A stretch of 64,000 bases of DNA from Burkholderiales bacterium (GTDB taxonomy: Bacteria > Pseudomonadota > Gammaproteobacteria > Burkholderiales > Burkholderiaceae_C): the NCBI GenBank assembly GCA_030604135.1, contig JAUVWL010000005.1, forward strand, positions 1 through 64,000, written 5' to 3'. The notes beneath the pieces are model-generated. The model ran no database searches and had not been told where the DNA came from. It worked only from the letters and a program-made list of their open reading frames with translations. Position 1 is the first letter of the stretch; every line of letters starts with the position of its first letter. Both the position numbers and the translations under genes were made by a program. Shown one piece after another: positions 48,955 to 57,748 of this stretch.

Positions 48955-49958
48955 TGCATAGCCGTCTGCTGTCCCGCCTGCTGCTGCAGGTGGTGTTTGT
49001 GCTGCTGGCCGTGGGCACGCTGTGCTTTGTGATGGCCGAATGGCTGCCCGGCGATGCCGCGTACCGCGTTGCGGCCGGCCGCTATGGCTACGATGTCGTG
49101 AGCGCCGATGTTGCCGCCGCCGTCCGGGCCGAGCTCGGTCTCGATCGGCCCGCCATCGTGCGCTGGGCCGAATGGTTGTGGCTGCTCGCACAAGGCGACC
49201 TGGGGCGATCGATGGTGCTGGGCGATACCGTGGTTTCGCTGGTCGCGTTCCAGCTGGGGCACACGCTTTGGTTGTCCCTGGTGACATGGGGCATGGCCCT
49301 GGCCCTGGGCCTGTCGCTGGGTGTCTGGACCGCACTGAAGCCCGACGGATGGATCCGCCACGCCGTTGACCAGCTCAACACCGTGCTGCGCGCCAGCCCG
49401 TCTTTTCTGATCGGTTTGGTGTTGTCCACATGGCTGGCGGTCGAGCTTGGCTGGTTCCCGGTGGCTGGCCACGAAGAGGCCGGTCACGTGTTCCTGCCGG
49501 CACTGACACTGGCCCTGGCCTTGTGCCCCGGTTTCACCCAGGTGGTGCGGGAGGCTTCCCTCAAGCTCTTGCAGTCCGATGCCTTCGAATTTGCCCAGGT
49601 CAAGGGCCTGCCGCCGCACGCTGCACTGTGGCGCCACGCGCTGCCCCAAACGCTGTTGGCCACACTGGCCTATGCGGGCGTTCAACTGGTCTTGCTCATC
49701 GAAGGCATGGTGGTGGTGGAAACCCTGTTTGCCTGGCCTGGCATCGGTCATGCGCTGGTCCACGCCGTCATTGCACGCGATGTGCCCATGATCCAGGGAA
49801 CCGCGCTGACCATGGCCCTGCTGTTCGTGGTGCTCAGCGGTGCGGTCGATCTGCTGCTGCATGCAATGGACCCGCGCCTGGCGGACGCCCGCCGCCGCAA
49901 GAACGCTCCTGAAGAGGCCCTGGAGCACCGCAGCACAAACCCAGAAGCCCTCCCATGA
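48954..49958 (+). CDS. Nik/Opp-type ABC transporter permease 1
   Basis: 334 residues, six helices, DppB/NikB type. N-terminal LLLQVVFVLLAVGTLCFVMAEW, then the periplasmic segment with RAELGLDRPAIVRWAEWL, and the EAA loop near residues 197-221 (REASLKLLQSDAFEFAQVKG). The tail of about 30 residues is charged. Its ATG shares one base with the stop of the binding-protein gene, so translation is coupled. Forms the channel with permease 2. Confidence 0.9.
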   Translation: MHSRLLSRLLLQVVFVLLAVGTLCFVMAEWLPGDAAYRVAAGRYGYDVVSADVAAAVRAELGLDRPAIVRWAEWLWLLAQGDLGRSMVLGDTVVSLVAFQLGHTLWLSLVTWGMALALGLSLGVWTALKPDGWIRHAVDQLNTVLRASPSFLIGLVLSTWLAVELGWFPVAGHEEAGHVFLPALTLALALCPGFTQVVREASLKLLQSDAFEFAQVKGLPPHAALWRHALPQTLLATLAYAGVQLVLLIEGMVVVETLFAWPGIGHALVHAVIARDVPMIQGTALTMALLFVVLSGAVDLLLHAMDPRLADARRRKNAPEEALEHRSTNPEALP

Positions 49959-50755
49959 AGTACTCGACATCCCTGGCCGTGGGCTTGCTGGGCCTGGTCG
50001 CTGCGACAGCGCTGCTCACCCCTGCGCTCGCACCCGACCCGCATCTGCAGGACCTGACCCACACACTGACGCCACCCGATGCCCGACACTGGCTGGGCAC
50101 CGACCACCTCGGTCGGGACAACCTCGCCCGATTGGGTGAAGGCCTGCGCACCTCGCTCGGTCTGGCGCTGGCCTCGGCCTGCCTGGCCGTCGTCCTGGGC
50201 ACAGCGCTTGGACTGCTGGCCGCTGCGCAAGGAGGCTGGGTGGACCGCACCACGTCGGTTGCGGCCGATGCGGTGGCCGCCATTCCCGGCCTGCTCTGGG
50301 TATTGCTGATCGCGGCCATGGCCCCTGGCCAGAAATGGGCGCTCTACAGCGGCCTGGTGCTCACCGCCTGGGTGGAGTTCTTCAGGCTGATGCGTTCCCA
50401 CAGCCGATCGGCCCTGCTGGGCCAACCGGTGCAGGCGGCACGGCTGCTGGGATTCGGCCCCGCCTACATCGTCTGGTGGCATGTGCTGAGGCCGGTGGCC
50501 GGTGTTCTCGCACGGCTGTGGGCCTATGCCGTTGCCGGCGCCGTGCTGGCCATCGCGGCGCTGGGCTTCATCAGCGTGGGCCTGCGCCCACCGCAGGCCG
50601 AGCTGGGTCTGATGATGACCGAAGCCCTGCCCTACTACCACGAAGCGCCCTGGCTACTGGCCGCACCGGTGGTGGCGCTGGTGCTGGTGGTTGGTGCATT
50701 GCAGACGCTGGTCGGTCGCGCGGCCGACCAGGTTCCTCACGGCGTTCCCGCATGA
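49955..50755 (+). CDS. Nik/Opp-type ABC transporter permease 2
   Basis: 266 residues, DppC/NikC type. The N-terminal helix (VGLLGLVAATALLTPALAP) is followed by HWLGTDHLGRDNLARLGEGL, a highly typical DppC signature (about 43-62). The EAA loop is LMRSHSRSALLGQPVQAARL near residue 145. It overlaps both neighbours by 4 bp. Confidence 0.9.
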   Translation: MKYSTSLAVGLLGLVAATALLTPALAPDPHLQDLTHTLTPPDARHWLGTDHLGRDNLARLGEGLRTSLGLALASACLAVVLGTALGLLAAAQGGWVDRTTSVAADAVAAIPGLLWVLLIAAMAPGQKWALYSGLVLTAWVEFFRLMRSHSRSALLGQPVQAARLLGFGPAYIVWWHVLRPVAGVLARLWAYAVAGAVLAIAALGFISVGLRPPQAELGLMMTEALPYYHEAPWLLAAPVVALVLVVGALQTLVGRAADQVPHGVPA

Positions 50756-52230
50756 GCACGCGTACCATGCCAATACATGCCTCACCAGGCCAGACCGTGC
50801 TGCGCGTGCAGGACCTGGGCATCCACCTGAAGCCCAGCCACGCGTTGCCAGAAGGCAGGAAGCTGCTGCAAGGCTGCAGCTTCGAACTGCGGGCCGGTGA
50901 ACGGCTCACCCTGGTGGGCGAATCCGGTGCAGGCAAGTCGCTGCTGGCCCAGGCCATCATGGGCACCTTGCCCGGCGTCATGCAGGTCAGCGGTCAGGTG
51001 CAGATCGTCGGTCGAGAAACCAATGGCCAGCGCCCGCGCACGCAGCCGCTGTGGGGCAAGCAGATCGTGATGCTGCCGCAGGAACCCTGGACCGCACTCA
51101 ACCCGGTCATGCGCCTGCGCACCCAGGTGGCCGAAGCCGGTCGTTTCGCCTCCGGTCATGCTTGGACAGTGGCTTTCCAGAAGGCCGACCAGCACCTGGC
51201 TGCGCTGGGCCTGTCCCACGCTGGGCGGCAGTGGTTGCACCAGGTCTCGGGCGGCATGGCCCAGCGCGTGGGCATCGCATGTGCCAGCCAGAGCGACGCG
51301 CGTGTGCTGATCGCCGACGAACCCACCAAAGGCCTGGACGCCAGCGCCTGCGAGCAGGTGGCTCAATTGCTGGGCAGCGCCCAGCAGCAAGGCCAGGCCT
51401 TGCTGACCATCACGCACGACCTGGACCTGGCCTTGCGCCTGGGCGGGCGCGTGGCTGTGATGCGCCAGGGCACCATCGTCGAAACGGGCGAGGTGGCGGC
51501 GGTTCTGGCCGCACCTGAACACGCCTACACCCGCGAACTGGTCGCCGCCCAGCCGCGCCACTGGCCCATGCTGGCTCGGCCGCGCTCAAGGGCGCAGGGC
51601 AATGAAGTGATCGCTGCCGACCAGGTCAGCGTGCAGTTCGACGATCGCGCCGTGCTGCAAGGTGCCAGCCTGCCCATTGCCGAAGGCGCGTCGGTCGCCG
51701 TGGTTGGCCCCAGTGGCAGCGGCAAGACCACACTGGGCAATGTGTTGCTGGGCTTGCTCAAGCCCCGCCAGGGTTCGGTCAGGCGACGTGCAGGCGTGCC
51801 CGCCTGGCGCTTCCAGAAGCTCTACCAGGACCCCGTGGCCTCGTTCGCCCCCGGCCAGACGATCCGGCGGGGACTTCAGGACCTGCTGCATCTGCACCAC
51901 CTGGATGCAACTCCCATGGGCACTTGGCTGCAACGCCTGCGGCTGACCGACGACCTGCTAGACCGTCTGCCCAGCGACGTGTCGGGCGGCGAGCTGCAAC
52001 GCCTGGCCATCCTGCGTGCCATGCTGCTGCAGCCGGTGTTCGTGTTCGCCGACGAGCCCACCTCAAGGCTGGACGCGCTGACCCAGCGCGAGACCATGGT
52101 GGCCTTGTGCGAAGCCATGGCCGAGAGCGCTTGTGCCATGCTGCTGGTGAGCCACGATCCGCACCTGGCACACAAGACCACCCATGGTCAATGGCGTATC
52201 GACCGTGGACAACTGCAGACCTTCGCTTGA
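50752..52230 (+). CDS. Fused double ATPase of the Nik/Opp-type ABC importer
   Basis: 492 residues containing two complete ABC domains, equal to DppD plus DppF (or NikD plus NikE) in one chain. Domain 1: Walker A GESGAGKS (about 61-68), signature VSGGMAQR, Walker B VLIADEPTKGLD. Domain 2 (from about 290): Walker A GPSGSGKTT, signature VSGGELQR, Walker B VFVFADEPTSRLD. Both H-loops are present (THDLD, SHDPH). Domain 1 ends after EHAYTRELVAAQP without the Cys-rich oligopeptide extension. Coupled to permease 2 by 4 bp. Confidence 0.9.
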   Translation: MSTRTMPIHASPGQTVLRVQDLGIHLKPSHALPEGRKLLQGCSFELRAGERLTLVGESGAGKSLLAQAIMGTLPGVMQVSGQVQIVGRETNGQRPRTQPLWGKQIVMLPQEPWTALNPVMRLRTQVAEAGRFASGHAWTVAFQKADQHLAALGLSHAGRQWLHQVSGGMAQRVGIACASQSDARVLIADEPTKGLDASACEQVAQLLGSAQQQGQALLTITHDLDLALRLGGRVAVMRQGTIVETGEVAAVLAAPEHAYTRELVAAQPRHWPMLARPRSRAQGNEVIAADQVSVQFDDRAVLQGASLPIAEGASVAVVGPSGSGKTTLGNVLLGLLKPRQGSVRRRAGVPAWRFQKLYQDPVASFAPGQTIRRGLQDLLHLHHLDATPMGTWLQRLRLTDDLLDRLPSDVSGGELQRLAILRAMLLQPVFVFADEPTSRLDALTQRETMVALCEAMAESACAMLLVSHDPHLAHKTTHGQWRIDRGQLQTFA

Positions 52231-52292
52231 GTCCCGGATCGGATGGGCCACATGCGCTAAGCTGCGCGGTCCATCGCCCTCTGACCCTTTCT

Positions 52293-53171
52293 GTGCCGCC
52301 CACGCATCTCCTTTTGGCCCTGGCCGTCGTGTTTGTCTGGGGCACCAACTTCGTCGTCATCCGCTGGGGCCTGGACGGTATGCCGCCGTTCTTGCTGGCG
52401 ACCCTGCGTTTTGCCCTGTCGGCCCTGCCCTGGCTGCTGTTTGTGCCGCGCCCCGCGGTCGGCTGGCCGATGCTCGCGGCCTTCGGCGCGCTGCTGGGGG
52501 TGGGCCAGTTCGGCCTGTTGTTCGTGGCCATGAATGGCCACATCTCGCCCGGCCTGGCCTCGCTGGTGGTCCAGATGCAGGTGTTCTTCACCATCGGCCT
52601 GTCGCTGTGGCTGATGCGCGAGCGGGTGCATGCCTACCAGTTGGTCGGCCTGGTGCTGGCCCTGCTCGGGCTGGGACTGATCGCCAGCCGGCTGGACGCC
52701 GACGCGACGCCCCTGGGCATCGCGCTGGTGCTGGCGGCGGCCCTGTGCTGGACCGGCGCCAACCTGGTGGTCAAGCGCTGTGGCCAGGTGAACATGCTGC
52801 ATTTCATGGTCTGGAGCAGCGTGTTTGCCGTGCCCCCGCTGCTGGTGCTGTCACTCTGGCTGGAGGGGCCGACCCAGATTGGCCAGGCGCTGGTCGCAGC
52901 CGACGGACTGATCTGGGCCACGGTGGTCTGGCAGGCGGTCGGCAACACCCTGTTCGGCTATGGGGCCTGGAACTGGCTGCTGGCGCGACACCCGGCGGCC
53001 ACGGTCACGCCCATGGCCTTGCTGGTGCCGGTGTTCGGCCTGAGCGCGTCCGCTTGGGCGCTGGGCGAGAGCCTGCCGGCCTGGAAGCTGTGGGCTTGCG
53101 CCCTGGTGCTGGGCGGCCTGGCGGTCATTGTGCAATGGCCGCGCCTGCGCGCACGGCTGGCGCGCACCTGA
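52293..53171 (+). CDS. eamA: EamA-family exporter (O-acetylserine/cysteine exporter-like)
   Basis: 292 residues, ten helices in two EamA repeats. The N-terminus LALAVVFVWGTNFVVIRWGL is close to E. coli EamA (YdeD), as is MPPFLLATLRFALSALPW. Such proteins export small metabolites, cysteine among them. The start is taken as GTG at 52293, 62 bp after the ATPase stop; it may be cotranscribed with the Fur-box operon. In several bacteria, EamA-like exporters partner with opine-metallophore importers, but no metallophore synthase is found here. Confidence 0.82.
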   Translation: MPPTHLLLALAVVFVWGTNFVVIRWGLDGMPPFLLATLRFALSALPWLLFVPRPAVGWPMLAAFGALLGVGQFGLLFVAMNGHISPGLASLVVQMQVFFTIGLSLWLMRERVHAYQLVGLVLALLGLGLIASRLDADATPLGIALVLAAALCWTGANLVVKRCGQVNMLHFMVWSSVFAVPPLLVLSLWLEGPTQIGQALVAADGLIWATVVWQAVGNTLFGYGAWNWLLARHPAATVTPMALLVPVFGLSASAWALGESLPAWKLWACALVLGGLAVIVQWPRLRARLART

Positions 53172-53187
53172 ACCGGCGGCCGCCGGC

Positions 53188-53724
53188 TCACTTCACCAGG
53201 CGAGCAAAGCTGCGCCGCAGCTTCTCGACCTTGGGCGCCGCCACCGCCAGGCAGTAGCCCTGGTGCGGGTTGCGCTCGAAGAAATCCTGGTGGTAGTCCT
53301 CGGCGGGCCAGTAGTGCATCAGTGGCAGAACCTCGGTCACGATCGGCCGGCCAAAGGCCTGATCGGCCGTCAGTTCATCGATCAGCGCCTGGGCCGTCGC
53401 CCGTTGTTCCTCGGTCGTGAAGTAGATGCCGCTGCGGTACTGGGTGCCCACGTCGTTCCCCTGGCGGTTGAGCGTGGTCGGGTCGTGGATGAGAAAGAAC
53501 ACCTCCAGCAGCTCGCGGGTGCTCACCTGCGCCGGGTCGTAGACGAGCCGCACCACCTCGTTGCAGCCGGTCAGTCCGGTGCAGACGTCCTCGTAGGTGG
53601 GCCGGGCCGCCTGCCCGTTGCTGTAGCCGGACTCGACGTCCAGCACGCCGCGCACCTCCTTATAGACGGCTTCGGTACACCAGAAGCAGCCGCCACCGAG
53701 CACCAGGGTCTGTGAATCGTTCAT
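53188..53724 (-). CDS. msrA: Peptide methionine (S)-S-oxide reductase MsrA
   Basis: 178 residues. It reduces S-methionine sulfoxide in proteins and free Met. The active site GGGCFWCTEAVYKEV (about 10-24) holds the catalytic Cys; SGYSNGQAARPTYEDVCTG and EDYHQDFFERNPHQGYC complete the family pattern, including a C-terminal Cys. The start at 53724 begins MNDSQTLVLGGG. It converges on eamA with a G+C palindrome CCGGCGGCCGCCGG (53173-53186) between them. Confidence 0.96.
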   Translation of the reverse strand: MNDSQTLVLGGGCFWCTEAVYKEVRGVLDVESGYSNGQAARPTYEDVCTGLTGCNEVVRLVYDPAQVSTRELLEVFFLIHDPTTLNRQGNDVGTQYRSGIYFTTEEQRATAQALIDELTADQAFGRPIVTEVLPLMHYWPAEDYHQDFFERNPHQGYCLAVAAPKVEKLRRSFARLVK

Positions 53725-53743
53725 GGACGGTCTCCGATCAATC

Positions 53744-54649
53744 TCATGGGTGCTTGGGATCATGCCTCGGCTGAGCCGCAGCGCGCACCGCCGCCAGAAA
53801 TGCCCCCATGGGGCCCCCGTCCCGGCCCGTGCGCCACAGGCAGTGGGTGTCGTAGGGCGCCAGCGGCCGGTCCAGGGGCACAAATGTCACACCGGGCAGA
53901 CCCGCCTGCTGCAGGGCGGCCGGCACCAGGCCCACGCCCAGGCCCTGGGCGATCACCGACACCACACTCAGCCAGTGGCGCAGCTCGAAGGCCAGGGCCG
54001 GCTCAAAACCCGCATCGGCACAGGCCGCCAGAATGCGGTCGTGGTAGTCGGGAGACACCGCCCGCATCACGATGGCGAAGGCCTCATCCTTCAAACCGTC
54101 CAGCGTCAGCCGCTTGCGCCGTGCCAGCGGGTGGCTGGCCGGCAGGCAGGCCACAAAGGGTTGGCTGGACACCAGGATCTGCGAGAAACCCGCCGGCACG
54201 CGCGTGGTGTGCACAAAGCCCAGGTCCAGCCGGTCGTGCACCAGCTCCACCAGTTGCTCGCTGCTGCTGAGCTCGCGCAAGGCCAGCCGCAAGCGCGGGT
54301 GCGCTGCTGAAAAGTCGCGCAAGACCTGAGGCAGGCCGCGGTACAGCACCGTGCCGGCAAAGCCGATCTGCAACTGACCGGCCAGCCCCTGCCCCACGTC
54401 GCGCGCCTCGCGCGCTGCCTGCGCCGCCTGTTCCAGCAAGGCTTGGGCGCGCGGCAAAAAAGCCTGGCCGGCTGCGGTGAGCGCCACGCCTCGGCTGTTG
54501 CGCTCGAACAGGCGCGCACCCACATCGGCTTCCAGTTGCTGGATGGCCATGGACAGGGGCGGCTGGGTCATGGCCAGCCGCATGGCCGCGCGCCCGAAAT
54601 GCAGCTCCTCGGCGAGCACGGTGAAACAGCGCAGGTGGCGGAACTCCAT
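53744..54649 (-). CDS. LysR-family transcriptional regulator, probable gcdH regulator
   Basis: 301 residues. N-terminal HTH: MEFRHLRCFTVLAEELHFGR then AMTQPPLSMAIQQLEADVGA (about 27-46). The C-terminal two-lobed effector domain is complete. It is divergent from gcdH, with a palindromic LysR-type site in the 94-bp gap, so control of glutaryl-CoA dehydrogenase by a lysine- or glutarate-pathway intermediate is likely. Sequence alone does not give the effector. Confidence 0.92.
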   Translation of the reverse strand: MEFRHLRCFTVLAEELHFGRAAMRLAMTQPPLSMAIQQLEADVGARLFERNSRGVALTAAGQAFLPRAQALLEQAAQAAREARDVGQGLAGQLQIGFAGTVLYRGLPQVLRDFSAAHPRLRLALRELSSSEQLVELVHDRLDLGFVHTTRVPAGFSQILVSSQPFVACLPASHPLARRKRLTLDGLKDEAFAIVMRAVSPDYHDRILAACADAGFEPALAFELRHWLSVVSVIAQGLGVGLVPAALQQAGLPGVTFVPLDRPLAPYDTHCLWRTGRDGGPMGAFLAAVRAAAQPRHDPKHP

Positions 54650-54650
54650 A

Positions 54651-54667
54651 AATACGCCTTACGTATT
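54651..54667. promoter_or_regulatory. LysR-type operator between the regulator and gcdH
   Basis: AATACG and CGTATT form a perfect inverted repeat around CCTTA, matching the T-N11-A layout. It lies just before the regulator start and about 77 bp before gcdH. A further TTGATCAA palindrome is adjacent. Confidence 0.6.
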
Positions 54668-54743
54668 GATCAATCGGCAATCAATATTAGACAGCTATTC
54701 ATGACGCCGCGACAATCGACCCAGCCCAAACTCAGGAGACCCC

Positions 54744-55931
54744 ATGGCCACGACCAAGAACACCTTCAGCTGGGAAGACCCCTTCCACCTCACCGCCCAG
54801 CTGACCGAAGACGAGCGCCAGGTGCAGGAAGCCGCCCGTGCCTACTGCCAGGAACGGCTGCTGCCGCGTGTGCAGCTGGCCTTCCGCAACGAAACCACCG
54901 ATGTGTCCATCTTCCGCGAGATGGGCGAGCTGGGCCTGCTGGGCCCGACCATCCCCGAGCAGTACGGCGGCGCCGGCCTGAACTACGTCTGCTACGGCCT
55001 GGTGGCGCGCGAGGTCGAGCGCGTGGATTCCGGCTACCGTTCGATGATGAGCGTCCAGAGCTCGCTGGTGATGGTGCCGATCAACGAATTCGGCAGCGAA
55101 GCGCAGAAACAGAAGTACCTGCCCAAGCTGGCCACGGGTGAGTGGATCGGCTGCTTCGGCCTGACCGAACCCAACCACGGCAGCGACCCCGGCAGCATGA
55201 TCACCCGCGCCCGCAAGGTCGACGGCGGCTACAGCCTGTCCGGCGCCAAGATGTGGATCACCAACAGCCCGATCGCCGACGTGTTCGTGGTCTGGGCCAA
55301 GGACGACGGCGGCCAGATCCGCGGCTTCATTCTGGAAAAGGGCTGGAAAGGCCTCTCCGCCCCGGCCGTGCACGGCAAGGTCGGCCTGCGCGCCTCCATC
55401 ACCGGTGAAATCGTGATGGACGAGGTCTTCGTGCCGGAAGAAAACGCTTTCCCGGATGTGCGCGGCTTGAAGGGCCCGTTCACCTGCCTGAACAGCGCGC
55501 GCTACGGCATCGCCTGGGGCGCACTGGGGGCCGCCGAAGACTGCTACTTCCGCGCCCGCCAGTACGTGATGGACCGCCAGCAGTTCGGCCGCCCGCTGGC
55601 CGCCAACCAGCTGATCCAGAAAAAGCTGGCCGACATGCTGACCGAAATCAGCCTGGGCCTGCAGGGCTGCCTGCGCCTGGGCCGCATGAAGGACGAAGGG
55701 ACGGCTGCCGTCGAGATCACCAGCATCCTCAAGCGCAACAGCTGCGGCAAGGCGCTGGACATCGCCCGCATGGCGCGCGACATGATGGGCGGCAACGGCA
55801 TCAGCGACGAGTACGGCGTGGCACGCCACCTGGTGAACCTGGAGGTGGTCAACACCTACGAGGGCACACACGACGTGCATGCGCTGATTCTGGGGCGGGC
55901 CATCACCGGCATTGCCGCGTTTTCGAACTGA
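54744..55931 (+). CDS. gcdH: Glutaryl-CoA dehydrogenase
   Basis: 395 residues. It oxidises and decarboxylates glutaryl-CoA to crotonyl-CoA in lysine, tryptophan and glutarate breakdown. Acyl-CoA dehydrogenase fold: [15 protein letters not shown] (about 146-160), [18 protein letters not shown], and the catalytic Glu373 in [20 protein letters not shown]. The residues around it and [19 protein letters not shown] are characteristic of GcdH against other acyl-CoA dehydrogenases. An AGGAGA ribosome site precedes the ATG. Confidence 0.94.
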   Translation: MATTKNTFSWEDPFHLTAQLTEDERQVQEAARAYCQERLLPRVQLAFRNETTDVSIFREMGELGLLGPTIPEQYGGAGLNYVCYGLVAREVERVDSGYRSMMSVQSSLVMVPINEFGSEAQKQKYLPKLATGEWIGCFGLTEPNHGSDPGSMITRARKVDGGYSLSGAKMWITNSPIADVFVVWAKDDGGQIRGFILEKGWKGLSAPAVHGKVGLRASITGEIVMDEVFVPEENAFPDVRGLKGPFTCLNSARYGIAWGALGAAEDCYFRARQYVMDRQQFGRPLAANQLIQKKLADMLTEISLGLQGCLRLGRMKDEGTAAVEITSILKRNSCGKALDIARMARDMMGGNGISDEYGVARHLVNLEVVNTYEGTHDVHALILGRAITGIAAFSN

Positions 55932-55958
55932 TCAGCTTTTTCGGCGACGCAAATGCAG

Positions 55959-55982
55959 GGCTGCCAGAGGCAGCCTTTTTTT
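55959..55982 (+). terminator. Rho-independent terminator of gcdH
   Basis: GGCTGCC, loop AGA, GGCAGCC, then seven T. It lies 27 bp after the stop. Confidence 0.93.
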
Positions 55983-56112
55983 GGCCCGCCTTCACGGGTG
56001 CACGGCACAGGCGGCCCATGCGGGCGGGGCTGACCCGGGCTGATGCCCCGCGGGCAGTCTCAGAATGAAGCCCCGGCGCAGAACTTCGCGCAATTTCTGT
56101 TAGTTTCAGGGC

Positions 56113-57600
56113 ATGTCCCTGTCCCTGGATTTTCTCAGTCTGCCCCTGTTCGCCGCTGCGGCCCTGGTGTTCATCAGCGTGCTGGCCGGTGTGTTTTCGA
56201 CGCGCGCCGGTTTCTCCTTCTTGCTGGTGTTCCTGGTCGTGGGGGTGTTGGCGGGTGAAGACGGCCCCGGGGGGCTCGCCTTCAACGATTTCACCGTGAG
56301 TTTCTGGGTCGGCAACGTGGCTCTGGCGGTGATCCTGCTCGACGGCGGACTTAGAACCGATCTGGCCACATTCAGAACCGGACTCAAACCCTCGCTTCTG
56401 CTGGCCACCATCGGTGTGGTCATTTGCGCCGCCATCACCGGCGTGGCGGCCCACTGGCTGCTCGATCTGAGCTGGCCCATGGCGCTGCTGCTGGGCGCCA
56501 TCGTGGGCTCCACCGACGCCGCCGCGGTGTTTGCGCTGCTCAAGACCTCGGGCGTCAAGCTCAACGAGCGCGTGGCCGCCACGCTGGAGATCGAATCCGG
56601 CATGAACGACCCGATGGCGGTCTACCTCACGCTGGCACTGATCGGCGTGGCGCTGTTCATGCAGGCCAACCCGGGCAGTGGCGCGGGCGTGGGCATTCTG
56701 GACGTTCTGTACAACCTGCTACAGCAGTTTGGCTGGGGTACCGCGTTGGGACTGGGTTGTGGCTTTGCCCTGGCCGAGCTGCTGCGGCGGCTGGCCGGCA
56801 CCCACGATGTCGGCGGCGGCATCCGCGCCCTGCTGATCGTCTCGGGTGGACTGGCGGTGTTCGCCGGCACCACCTGGCTGGGCGGCTCCGGGTTTCTGGC
56901 GGTCTACATCATGGGTGTGGTGGCGGGCAACCGGGGCAAACGGGTGGTTCGTTCCTCACTGACGGCCATGGACGGCTACGCCTGGCTGGCTCAGGCCGGC
57001 ATGTTCCTGCTGCTGGGTCTGCTGGTCACCCCCACCGACCTGCTGCGCACACTGTGGCCGGCGCTGGGTGTCTCCCTGGTGCTGATGCTGGTGGCGCGAC
57101 CGGTCTCGGTCTGGCTCTGTCTGGCACCGCTGCGCTTTCCTCGACGCGAGATCGGCTACATCTCGTGGGTGGGCCTGCGTGGCGCGGTGCCGATTGTGCT
57201 CGCCGTCTTCCCCTTGATGGCGGGTGTGGAAGGTGCCAAGACCTTCTTCAACGTGGCATTTGTGGTTGTGCTCAGCTCGTTGCTGTTGCAAGGCTCGACC
57301 ATTGCCTGGAGTGCCCGCCGACTGGGCGTGGTGCTGCCCGACCTGGACGACGAATCCGAAGCCCGACGTGTTTTCGGTGACTTCGAGCTGGACGCCAGCA
57401 CACCGGTGCAAGGCCTGTGCACGTTCTATGGTCTGCCAGTACCGACGGGAAGCCAGCAAAGCCTGGGCAACTGGATGGAGTCCGCGCTGGGCCGCCCGCC
57501 GGTCATCGGGGACAGCGTTCCTCTGGGCCATGCCGAACTGAGCGTGCGCCGTCTTGACGGCAACGGTCACATCGCCCGGGTGGGCATGCGCATCGACTGA
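56113..57600 (+). CDS. Potassium/proton antiporter, NhaP2/CvrA type
   Basis: 495 residues: about twelve helices (1-400) and a cytoplasmic C-terminal domain (about 405-495) with a final segment like the NhaP2 transporter-associated domain. CPA1 motifs are LLDGGLRTDLATFR near residue 76, GSTDAAAVFALL (about 135) and ESGMNDPMAVYLT near residue 162, the latter with the ND pair of the ion site. Members expel K+ or Na+ in exchange for H+. NhaP2 of E. coli is longer (578), so the tail is short here. Confidence 0.85.
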   Translation: MSLSLDFLSLPLFAAAALVFISVLAGVFSTRAGFSFLLVFLVVGVLAGEDGPGGLAFNDFTVSFWVGNVALAVILLDGGLRTDLATFRTGLKPSLLLATIGVVICAAITGVAAHWLLDLSWPMALLLGAIVGSTDAAAVFALLKTSGVKLNERVAATLEIESGMNDPMAVYLTLALIGVALFMQANPGSGAGVGILDVLYNLLQQFGWGTALGLGCGFALAELLRRLAGTHDVGGGIRALLIVSGGLAVFAGTTWLGGSGFLAVYIMGVVAGNRGKRVVRSSLTAMDGYAWLAQAGMFLLLGLLVTPTDLLRTLWPALGVSLVLMLVARPVSVWLCLAPLRFPRREIGYISWVGLRGAVPIVLAVFPLMAGVEGAKTFFNVAFVVVLSSLLLQGSTIAWSARRLGVVLPDLDDESEARRVFGDFELDASTPVQGLCTFYGLPVPTGSQQSLGNWMESALGRPPVIGDSVPLGHAELSVRRLDGNGHIARVGMRID

Positions 57601-57631
57601 GGCTGTCAGGCTGCAAGAGGACCGCGTAAAG

Positions 57632-57708
57632 TGGTAGGGCGTGCTGGGCTCGAACCAGCGACCAAGGGATTATGAGTCCCCTGCTCTGACCAACTGAGCT
57701 AACGCCCC
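57632..57708 (-). tRNA. tRNA with CAU anticodon, probably tRNA-Ile2
   Basis: 77-nt cloverleaf with encoded CCA. Anticodon loop CTCATAA gives CAT. The arm sequence AGAGCAGG-GGACTCATAATC and CTTGGTCGCTGGTTC is closer to the E. coli tRNA-Ile2 (lysidine-modified, reads AUA) than to elongator Met. Pair 1-72 would be G-U, so it is not an initiator. Automated tools may label it tRNA-Met. Confidence 0.85.
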
Positions 57709-57748
57709 ACCGAACCGGCTATTGTAGGTGCTGCCCCTGCGCTCGGGC

